A DNA stretch of 64,000 bases from NCBI GenBank assembly GCA_004377185.1, contig SOIM01000033.1, positions 1-64,000 of the forward strand, read 5' to 3'. The notes under the pieces are model-generated. The model was not told the origin of the DNA and searched no databases. It saw only the letters and a list, made by a program, of their open reading frames with translations. Positions 8,210 through 14,891 of the stretch are shown in pieces; the stretch's first letter is position 1; the number at the start of each line of letters is the position of its first letter. The stretch comes from Methanomassiliicoccales archaeon. GTDB taxonomy: Archaea > Thermoplasmatota > Thermoplasmata > RBG-16-68-12 > SOIM01. The position numbers were made by a program, and so were the translations under genes.

Positions 8210-8842
8210 CTACCGAACGATGTCGCTCGCCCTGACCATTGGAATGAGTTCGACGCCAATGTTCCCCAGGTTCTCCGCCGCCCCTTCCTCCCTGTCCACA
8301 ACCACGAGGGCCTTCTCAACGATGCCCCCGTTCTCTCTAACAAGATCGATCGCTTTTACCAATGAGCCTGCCGTGGTGGTAACGTCCTCAACGAAAATCA
8401 CGCTCTCTCCCTTTGAGAGCTCCCCTTCGAAAGTCGCTTCCATGCCGTGCTCTTTCTTCTTCTTCCGCACGATGATATAGGGCCTGTCAACCTGCAGTGC
8501 CAGTGCAACTGCTATGGGAACCCCGCCCAACTCAACGCAACCTATCTTGCTGATGTCGGTGATGTAAGGTGCCATTTCTTCTGCGATTTTCCTCAGAGTG
8601 GCTATATCGGTTATGGCCTTCTTTATGTCCACGTAATAGCTGGTCTGCTTCCCGCTCGCGAGAGTGAAGCTTCCGTACTGGACCGCCCCGCATCCTATCA
8701 ACATTGAGACGAGACCCTTATCCTGAGGTTTGGAGCACTGTACGCACACACCCATCTGGGGTATGGAACAATCGGCGCATATCTTCTTGTGACAGCTCAC
8801 ACATTCGTCCGTTACTTTTCTCTCTCCGCATATTTCGCACAT
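8210..8842 (-). CDS. pyrE: Orotate phosphoribosyltransferase with N-terminal zinc fingers
   Basis: A 210-residue protein from the ATG at 8842. Residues 2-36 carry eight cysteines in four CxxC pairs (CEIC, CVSC, CADC, CVQC), together with a His, a double zinc finger like a B-box. The rest is OPRTase: the orotate-loop region GSFTLASGKQTSYYVD, and the PRPP-binding motif VIFVEDVTTTAGSLVKAI. It converts orotate plus PRPP to OMP in pyrimidine synthesis. The family normally lacks the zinc-finger head. A GTG at 8857 overlapping the carS stop is an alternative start; I prefer the ATG, which follows a GGGG SD. Confidence 0.9.
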   Translation of the reverse strand: MCEICGERKVTDECVSCHKKICADCSIPQMGVCVQCSKPQDKGLVSMLIGCGAVQYGSFTLASGKQTSYYVDIKKAITDIATLRKIAEEMAPYITDISKIGCVELGGVPIAVALALQVDRPYIIVRKKKKEHGMEATFEGELSKGESVIFVEDVTTTAGSLVKAIDLVRENGGIVEKALVVVDREEGAAENLGNIGVELIPMVRASDIVR

Positions 8843-8853
8843 CGTTTCCCCGT

Positions 8854-9417
8854 TCACCAAGGCACCTCCTTCTTGCCAATCTTGTAACCGATGATGTTCA
8901 CAATCCGGTGTAGGGCCGGAGTGAGAACCAGGACAGCGATCAGCCCCAAAGTGGCTTCCCAATAGATATAATGTGCGAGGAACCAGTGGGTTTGGAATAT
9001 CGCCACGAGAAGGATCGCCCCAATGAGGAAATCGTACTGGTCGAGGCCGGGAGCCTTCTGCCCCCTCTCAATGCCCATCCTCCTCTTGATGTAGGAACCG
9101 AGCATGTCCCCAAGAAGCGCTCCGAATGGGAGCAGGAAGATGACCAGGATCGAGAAAGGGAAGACGCCGAAGGAGAAATCGGGGTGGTCCACACCCAAGT
9201 TGATTCCCATTTGGACGAAACCTACGACCATTCCGAGCAAAGTGCCGCCCGCAAGTCCCCTCCATGTTTTCCCGTCGCCCAGATACCTCCTACCATCCCT
9301 GTGGGTCGCCCCGCCATCTACCGGCTTCCCGCCTCCGAAGAGGACCGCGGCAGGATTGGCCACGTAGGCTGGAATCATGAGCCACAAGCCCTGCAGAACT
9401 GCCACAATAGCGTCCAC
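8854..9417 (-). CDS. carS: CDP-archaeol synthase
   Basis: A 187-residue integral membrane protein with five or so hydrophobic segments and the CarS (DUF46) signature: NPAAVLFGGGKPVDGG, then RDGRRYLGDGKTWRGLAGG and a cytoplasmic loop with KRRMGIERGQKAPGLDQYDF. It transfers CMP from CTP to digeranylgeranylglyceryl phosphate in archaeal phospholipid synthesis. Start is GTG at 9417; TATA ACTATATGG centred near 9444 lies 27 bp upstream, so the mRNA is probably leaderless. The stop overlaps or abuts the pyrE start region, so the two form one operon. Confidence 0.93.
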   Translation of the reverse strand: MDAIVAVLQGLWLMIPAYVANPAAVLFGGGKPVDGGATHRDGRRYLGDGKTWRGLAGGTLLGMVVGFVQMGINLGVDHPDFSFGVFPFSILVIFLLPFGALLGDMLGSYIKRRMGIERGQKAPGLDQYDFLIGAILLVAIFQTHWFLAHYIYWEATLGLIAVLVLTPALHRIVNIIGYKIGKKEVPW

Positions 9418-9537
9418 GCCCAGGCATAAGGAATGTCGACCATATAGTTTATGTCGGCCCCTTTCCAGAAACCATTTGCAGAATTGATAATGAGACCGAC
9501 TGAGTTAAATATCCCAGACCTCGGTTTTTTGACCAGC

Positions 9538-10242
9538 ATGAGCGTAGAAAAGATTGAGACATATGTAGAGGGGTTTGATGAACTTCTGGACGGAGGCATA
9601 CCCAAGGGCTCACTCGTACTGATATGCGGAACGCCAGGCACCATGAAGACCTCGCTCGCGTACAGCATAATACACGGAAACGCCACCAACGGCTCCAAAG
9701 GGCTCTTCATCTCTCTGGAAGAGGGGCGGGACGAACTTGTGTCCGCAATGGAGGAACTGGGAATGAATGAACTGAACGAGGAGAGCCTGTACATCCTTGA
9801 CGTGGGCGCCATCCGACGGGAGCACAAGCAGGAAGAGGTCGCAAAGGATTGGTTTGACATCCTCAGCAAATACATAGAAGAGAGGGTGAAGAAGAGCGGG
9901 TTCGACATCATCGGGATAGACTCCCTCGCTGCCTTGTATTCGCTGTTCAGGCTGGACAACCCCAGGAGGGAGCTGTTCCACTTCTTCGGCTTCCTGAAGG
10001 AGCTTGGAGCTACCGTACTCATGGTTTCGGAGATACCCTACGGAAAGAACCAGCTGGTTTCCTTCGAAGAGGACTTCCTTGCGGATGGAATTTTTCTTCT
10101 CAAGCAGTACGAGGTCGGTGAAACGGATGTCCAGCTGAGGATCCGATGCATAAAGATGAGGAAGTGCAAGCACTACCAAGGGTACCTGACCTTGATGAGA
10201 GCCGATGACAAGTTCATGGTCACCAGGGTCATCTCCGAGTAA
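9538..10242 (+). CDS. KaiC/RAD55-like RecA-superfamily ATPase
   Basis: A single-domain ATPase of 234 residues. It begins with the KaiC-type entry YVEGFDELLDGGIPKGSLVL. Walker A is GTPGTMKTS (residues 31-39) and the Walker B strand is FDIIGIDSLAALY. The C-terminal part has IRCIKMRKCKHYQGY, typical of archaeal RadA/KaiC paralogues. I use the ATG at 9538, not the longer reading from 9451, because TATA TTAAATAT at 9504-9511 lies about 30 bp upstream, giving a leaderless start. Function unknown; such proteins act as signalling or assembly ATPases (GvpD, KaiC) or recombinase paralogues. A paralogue lies at 12147-12929. Confidence 0.8.
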   Translation: MSVEKIETYVEGFDELLDGGIPKGSLVLICGTPGTMKTSLAYSIIHGNATNGSKGLFISLEEGRDELVSAMEELGMNELNEESLYILDVGAIRREHKQEEVAKDWFDILSKYIEERVKKSGFDIIGIDSLAALYSLFRLDNPRRELFHFFGFLKELGATVLMVSEIPYGKNQLVSFEEDFLADGIFLLKQYEVGETDVQLRIRCIKMRKCKHYQGYLTLMRADDKFMVTRVISE

Positions 10243-10280
10243 CCTCAGCATTTTAATACCTGGCACAGCCATTTTGTCCC

Positions 10281-10700
10281 GTGCAGAGAGATTCAGGGGT
10301 TCTCAAGAAATGGTTCGAGCATGAGATGAGGACGGTCCACAAGGGACTGGTCACGCGGAGAAGATCGCTCGAATCCCTTTTGAAGATGGGCATCCCCCAC
10401 TGCCTTTCCAGGGAGGGACAGAGGCACGTCTTCGACAAGGAGGTCCTGAACAAACTGGCGGACTGCCTACCCGAAGACAAACATTTCCAGCTCAAACTGC
10501 CCATGACCCTGAACTTCTCTTTGAAGGTGGAGAACGAGTGCTACATTTCGGATGAGGTCGCGGCCCAAGCGATCAGGAAGATAGAGGGGTACGACAAGGC
10601 GTATCGGTACAGAGATGGCGGGATGTGGCTACCCTATTCGATCGGGATGGAGCTTATGCGAAAATACAGGGGTGCGATACAACAGATCTTCTTACCGTAG
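10281..10700 (+). CDS. DUF61 / UPF0216 family protein
   Basis: A 139-residue protein resembling the archaeal DUF61 (UPF0216) family: an N-terminal helix with RRSLESLLKMGIPH, then RHVFDKEVLNKLADCLPED, a strand block LKLPMTLNFSL and a C-terminal region ending MRKYRGAIQQIFLP. The function is unknown. The GTG start at 10281 lies about 27 bp after TATA TTTTAATAC (10250-10258), so it is probably leaderless. It lies directly downstream of the KaiC-like gene but has its own promoter. Confidence 0.75.
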   Translation: MQRDSGVLKKWFEHEMRTVHKGLVTRRRSLESLLKMGIPHCLSREGQRHVFDKEVLNKLADCLPEDKHFQLKLPMTLNFSLKVENECYISDEVAAQAIRKIEGYDKAYRYRDGGMWLPYSIGMELMRKYRGAIQQIFLP

Positions 10701-10757
10701 AGAGATGAGCTCGCTCACACTGAGTGATGTGTGCTCTCAAAACTTCTGGAGCGCTTC

Positions 10758-11189
10758 CTACTCCTCACCCAGCGTTTCTTCTCTGATCCCCCAGATATCC
10801 TCGGGAATCTCGTCATAGACGGACCGCTCCAGGTGCATGGCTTCCTTGGCCTTGGCGGACTTCACAAGCGCCATGATCTTGTCCTTCCTGAAGAGCCAAT
10901 AGTGGATCCTCCACTCCCTTCCGTCGTAGAGTGTGGTCTCCTCCCTCTCGGTCGTCAGGAGGCCCGAGTCCTCGAGCATGTAGAAGGCATCCCTGTCCTC
11001 GGGTTCGAGAACGTTATCTATGATCCTCTCGCTATAACCGAAGAAGTTCATCACGTGCTGGGCCATCGTTCTGGCCTCCGTCTCCTTCATCCCGCTGCGG
11101 TCAATGGAGTTCTTGATGGCGCGCGTGAGGTCGTCAACAGTCAGAGTTCCAGCAAGTCCTATGCCCTGAGTTTTTGTCAAAATTGCCAA
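10758..11189 (-). CDS. Conserved archaeal protein (DUF6015-like)
   Basis: A 143-residue acidic protein, mostly helical at the N-terminus (LTVDDLTRAIKNSIDRSG, ARTMAQHVMNFFGY), then a winged-helix-like segment ending DGREWRIHYWLF followed by a Lys/Ala-rich helix. It resembles a Thermoplasmata family that I recall as DUF6015; this was not verified. The layout of helices then a beta hairpin could mean a DNA-binding winged helix. TATA TTATTTATAA on the minus strand near 11238-11247 predicts a 26-nt leader. Confidence 0.6.
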   Translation of the reverse strand: MAILTKTQGIGLAGTLTVDDLTRAIKNSIDRSGMKETEARTMAQHVMNFFGYSERIIDNVLEPEDRDAFYMLEDSGLLTTEREETTLYDGREWRIHYWLFRKDKIMALVKSAKAKEAMHLERSVYDEIPEDIWGIREETLGEE

Positions 11190-11482
11190 AGCTATTCCCC
11201 TTTCTCGTTCACTTGCTCGTTAATATTGTTGCCCATCGTTATAAATAACTTTCGTAGGTTTGGAAAGGGTGCCACCCGATATCGTAACGAAATGGTGCTT
11301 TCTCGTCGATATTGCCTGTCTTTTTGTTAATCCCTGGGTCATCTGCTTGTCCGCCTTCCTTTAAAGTTGCGAACTGTAATATTGTTGGCTTTGGTATTAG
11401 TACCCTACTCTTTCTGACCACCCAGGCAAATGCCATCGGTTATATTATAGCAAAGAATGTAGGTTTGTAGGGGAGTGACCTC

Positions 11483-11929
11483 ATAAGTAGCAACAGAAGC
11501 ATAGACTGGCAGAAGAACGCCTACACAAAATATTATATGGCATTCGCCGTCGCCGTAGGTTTTGCGATTTTTTTCGCAGGGGCTTTTCTCATACCACATG
11601 GACGGGGAATCCGCTTCCAGTTGTTTGTCCTTGCCGGTTACCCAGTATATCTATTGATAATCCTTTTGGAGACTCGATTTAATAAGTACATACCACGGAA
11701 ACTCGGTGTTTCGAGAGAAAAACTGTATCTGCAATATAGAAAGAAGCTGGAGTCATATCGATGGAATGAGATCTCGCGTATCTACTTCCAAAGAACTCGA
11801 GGGAGCACAAAACTAGTAATAGAATCGGTTGGCGGAGAGGTCACTCCGATTGCCTTCCTTCTGAAGGACGAGAGGGAAAGAATCATTGACTACTATGAGA
11901 ATCTGAAGAAGCTGAACAAACCAGTATGA
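11483..11929 (+). CDS. Small membrane protein with PH-like cytoplasmic tail, unusual start
   Basis: Two transmembrane helices (AFAVAVGFAIFFAGAFLI and FQLFVLAGYPVYLLIILL) are followed by a beta-rich cytoplasmic part (SREKLYLQYRKKLESYRW, then TKLVIESVGGEVTPIAFL) that reads like a bacterial PH-like domain. From the first ATG (11537) it would be 130 residues and start inside the helix. Good coding continues upstream to SSNRSIDWQKNAYTKYY, and TATA GGTTATATTATAG (about 11437-11449) plus SD GGGGAGTGA (11470-11478) point to initiation near ATA 11483. The 5' end is uncertain; function unknown. Confidence 0.6.
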   Translation: MSSNRSIDWQKNAYTKYYMAFAVAVGFAIFFAGAFLIPHGRGIRFQLFVLAGYPVYLLIILLETRFNKYIPRKLGVSREKLYLQYRKKLESYRWNEISRIYFQRTRGSTKLVIESVGGEVTPIAFLLKDERERIIDYYENLKKLNKPV

Positions 11930-12146
11930 GCAGTACTCTACCTCTGCTCGGAAGTGAGTGAAGATAGAGTTGACCCCTTTTTGAAAGGTTTGGCTACGTC
12001 TATTTGTCCTAACCACTACATTCGGCTTTCTTATCGAGGACATTGTTGCACAGATAAAGCTAAAGATTTGGAAAGCCATACGGATTCGAAATCAAGGACG
12101 GCTTTTGGGGGGAGTGAATAGACCCCACAGACGGGGAGGGCCGCAA

Positions 12147-12929
12147 TTGGTAGAGGACAAAGCGTCTTTGAAGAACGAGATAAAGAAGATGCAGGAGCAG
12201 CTGGACACGCTCAAGACTAGGATGGACTCTCTCGTTTCAACTGAGGAAGAAGGCAGATGCAGAACCTTCATCAGGGGTTTTGATGAGAAGCTTGGCGGAG
12301 GCATACCCAACTCGCATGTAGTTCTCCTGTCCGGACCGTCCGGGACGATGAAATCATCACTGGCCCTCAGCATTCTTTCCCGCAACATCCAGGAAGGGAT
12401 GGAAGGGGTCTACCTGACATTGGACGAGAGCAAGAGCAGCTTGATGAGGACTGCCTCGAACCTGGGATTGGAGATCGATGAGGGTTCCATTGTGGACATC
12501 GGCGAGATGAGGAGGGTGGAGGACATCGCGCGTGACGCGGGCGACTGGTTCGAGGTGATCACTAGGTTCCTCACCAAGACGAAGAAGAAGAAAAAGATCT
12601 CCCTGGTCGTTCTGGATTCTTTGGACTCCATCCTTTCACTCAGCAGCCATTCATCACCGAGGGATGCCACTTCCGGGTTCTTTCATTCATTGAGGGATTT
12701 GGATCTTACCGCTTTAATCATAGACGAGGCGGAGAACGAGTGGGAATACCAGGACCACGAGGACAGGGTGGCTGACGGAAACATCTTCCTGACCTTTGAG
12801 ATGAACCTCGACAAGGAAGTCAAACTGATGATCCGCTGTCTTAAGATGAGGCACACAGAACATTCTAGGGACTATTACAATCTGAATTTCGAGAACGGAG
12901 AATTCTTCCTTTCAGGAAGTTCGGACTAG
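12147..12929 (+). CDS. KaiC/RAD55-like ATPase with N-terminal coiled coil
   Basis: A paralogue of the gene at 9538. A short coiled coil (KNEIKKMQEQLDTLKTRMDS) precedes the ATPase core: FIRGFDEKLGGGIPNSHVVL, Walker A GPSGTMKSS, Walker B ISLVVLDSLDSIL and C-terminal IRCLKMRHTEHSRDYY. The frame is open from 12105. I prefer the TTG at 12147 because GGGGAGGG lies 6-7 bases upstream, but GTG 12114 is possible. It converges on sepF (stops overlap by four bases). The coiled coil suggests oligomerisation or a partner. Function unknown. Confidence 0.75.
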   Translation: MVEDKASLKNEIKKMQEQLDTLKTRMDSLVSTEEEGRCRTFIRGFDEKLGGGIPNSHVVLLSGPSGTMKSSLALSILSRNIQEGMEGVYLTLDESKSSLMRTASNLGLEIDEGSIVDIGEMRRVEDIARDAGDWFEVITRFLTKTKKKKKISLVVLDSLDSILSLSSHSSPRDATSGFFHSLRDLDLTALIIDEAENEWEYQDHEDRVADGNIFLTFEMNLDKEVKLMIRCLKMRHTEHSRDYYNLNFENGEFFLSGSSD

Positions 12930-13312
12930 TAGGTGCCCTTTATCTTGTTCCTGTCGATCTTGATTCCGCCGGGTGTGCACATCAAGAGGTTCTTTCCGAT
13001 GCCCGCCACGTCCCCGCCGATATCCTGGGTTACCGATCTAAGCTCGTTGGTGACCCTTTTCAAAGCCAGCTCATCACTCGCCAGCGTGTCGTAGTCAATG
13101 ATTAGGATGTTGCCCTCGTACAGGTGATTCGTCAGGTCACCTATGTCCTCGGGTCGGTAAATCTCAGCGACCCGTACGAACGCTTTCGCACCTGTTCCCA
13201 ACACGCGCGATTCATCCTCGAACTTTATAGTTCCAAGATCGATGTAATCCTCTGTTTCTGATGTGTGTGCACCTTCCCTGAGTTTTCTAAATGGTTTCTT
13301 CATGAAGCTCAT
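12926..13312 (-). CDS. sepF: Archaeal cell division protein SepF
   Basis: A SepF-like protein of 128 residues: a basic N-terminal segment MSFMKKPFRKLRE that could be an amphipathic membrane anchor, a linker (TSETEDYIDLGTIKF), then the SepF core with VRVAEIYRPEDIGDLTNHLY, a strand NILIIDYDTLA and a C-terminal GGDVAGIGKNLLMCTPGGI. Archaeal SepF tethers FtsZ to the membrane at mid-cell. An upstream in-frame ATG (13339) would add the hydrophobic MPYLIFGIG. The gene is alone; no ftsZ is in the window. Confidence 0.85.
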   Translation of the reverse strand: MSFMKKPFRKLREGAHTSETEDYIDLGTIKFEDESRVLGTGAKAFVRVAEIYRPEDIGDLTNHLYEGNILIIDYDTLASDELALKRVTNELRSVTQDIGGDVAGIGKNLLMCTPGGIKIDRNKIKGTY

Positions 13313-13450
13313 CCCTATCCCGAATATGAGGTATGGCATTTTTGCTATTTGAAACTATTGGGACTGGATGGACACAACGGGGGACGAAAACCGCGATGGT
13401 GACAACGGTCGGGAAAACACTTAAATCGACTCGGTTTTATGACCGAGACG

Positions 13451-14395
13451 ATGTACGATATCATAATAGTCGGGGCCGGACCCGCCGGCCTTACTGCGGG
13501 GATATTCGCGCGATCGAGAAGGTTGGAGACCTTGATCATCGACGCGGGCAAAGCGGGGGGTCAGTTGGTGTTTCTCTATCCTACAAAGCTCATCCACGAT
13601 TATCCTTCCTACATAAAGATAGGTGCTTCCGATCTTGCCAAGTTAATGATTACCCATGCCAAGGAACAGGGTTGTGCCATCAAGGAGGAGGAGGAGGTCA
13701 TCGGTCTTGAACGGAAGGAAGAGTCATGCTTGGTAAAAACGGCCAAGGGGGAGTATGAAGGGAAGACCGTTGTTCTTGCCATAGGTATGGGGCTCTTCGA
13801 GCCGAGGAAACTGGGTGTGACGGGGGAAGACAAATACCATGGTAATGGGGTCTACTACAGGATCCCTTGCGCAGAAGACTTCGAAGATAAGAAGGTCCTC
13901 TTCGTGGGCGGAGGAGACACGGCCTTGGAGATGGCTCTCAGTCTGGAACCCATTGCAAAGGAGGTTATTCTTATTCACAGAAAGGAGGTCTTCAGGGCGA
14001 TGGAAGAGAATGTGGAGAACGTGGAAAAGTCGAAGATCAACGTGATGTTCAGGACAGAGCTCAACGAGATTCAAGGTAACGAATGCGTCAATCGTGTTGT
14101 CCTTTTCAACAATGAGACGGAAGAGGAGTCCGCAATCGATGTGGACGCCGTGGTGATAAACATAGGGTTCTCTCCGAATCTGGCAAAGGCGACAGAGTGG
14201 GGCATAGAGCTAGATGAGAAGGGAAAGCATATACCCGTGGACGCTTCGATGCGCACTTCGATTGAGGGAGTTTTCGCCTGCGGCGACATTGTCATGTATA
14301 CGGGCAAGGACAAGAGAATTGTGACGGGCTGCGGGGAGGGCGCTACGGCTGCAATTTCCGCTTACAAGTACATAAAGAAACCTTACTGGGCCTGA
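13451..14395 (+). CDS. Thioredoxin-reductase-like FAD/NAD(P) oxidoreductase without CxxC
   Basis: A 314-residue flavoprotein with FAD motif GAGPAGLTAG near the N-terminus, a second dinucleotide motif VGGGDTALEMA, and the C-terminal FACGDIV flavin motif. Where thioredoxin reductases have CxxC it reads YYRIPCAEDFEDKK with a single Cys. This fits ferredoxin/flavodoxin-NAD(P) reductase type 2 better than a disulfide reductase. TATA ACTTAAATC near 13419-13427 is 27 bp upstream of the ATG at 13451, which favours that start over the ATG at 13439 and suggests a leaderless mRNA. The physiological partner is unknown. Confidence 0.85.
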   Translation: MYDIIIVGAGPAGLTAGIFARSRRLETLIIDAGKAGGQLVFLYPTKLIHDYPSYIKIGASDLAKLMITHAKEQGCAIKEEEEVIGLERKEESCLVKTAKGEYEGKTVVLAIGMGLFEPRKLGVTGEDKYHGNGVYYRIPCAEDFEDKKVLFVGGGDTALEMALSLEPIAKEVILIHRKEVFRAMEENVENVEKSKINVMFRTELNEIQGNECVNRVVLFNNETEEESAIDVDAVVINIGFSPNLAKATEWGIELDEKGKHIPVDASMRTSIEGVFACGDIVMYTGKDKRIVTGCGEGATAAISAYKYIKKPYWA

Positions 14396-14881
14396 TCAAT
14401 CCTCATCCAGTTTCCAAAGTTTGTCCCCGACATAGTGTAAGGAGGAAATCATCTTCCCCTTGCCCTTCTCCAGCATCTTCTCTCCAGGAACAAGGGCTTT
14501 GCCAATAGCCAACGGTTTGAGGTTCTTCTCGTCCCTAATCCAAACGAGGTCCCCTTCTTCTATCCCAGAATCTGCATCAACTATCCCCGGCCCCATCACA
14601 TCCGCGCCGTTGCACACGAACCCGACCGCACCCATATCAACAGTAACAGACCTTTTCTTCGCTCCATACCTCAGAACTCCCCTCACGGTTGGGAACGCCT
14701 TCCGCTCATAGATGAGCGCCAATATCTGGCCATCTACAAAGACAACATCGAAATCCGGTGCATTGCCAAGGTCGACCACATCCTCTTCGTCGAAGACAGA
14801 AACCCCAATCTGGCTGGAGATCTCCTCGGAGATCCTTTTTATCTCTTTTCTCTTGAGCCGGTGTCTTTTTCGAATTCGCAT
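14396..14881 (-). CDS. PUA-domain RNA-binding protein
   Basis: A 161-residue protein: a very basic N-terminus (MRIRKRHRLKRKEIKRI), a pre-PUA part with strands (DFDVVFVDGQILALIYE, FPTVRGVL), and a C-terminal PUA domain (SVTVDMGAVGFVCNGADVM, GPGIVDADSGIEEGDLVWI, PLAIGKALV). Archaeal relatives are MCT-1/Nip7-like or stand-alone PUA proteins that bind rRNA or tRNA. It starts ten bases after the stop of the NG-repeat membrane protein and is probably the last gene of that operon. Confidence 0.85.
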   Translation of the reverse strand: MRIRKRHRLKRKEIKRISEEISSQIGVSVFDEEDVVDLGNAPDFDVVFVDGQILALIYERKAFPTVRGVLRYGAKKRSVTVDMGAVGFVCNGADVMGPGIVDADSGIEEGDLVWIRDEKNLKPLAIGKALVPGEKMLEKGKGKMISSLHYVGDKLWKLDED

Positions 14882-14891
14882 CTGATCGATC

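Noticed and set aside
8704-8913. Plus-strand ORFs opposite pyrE, carS and the moa genes
   Set aside because: These are antisense shadows: Arg/Ser/Pro-rich translations with no motifs, while the other strand holds complete families.
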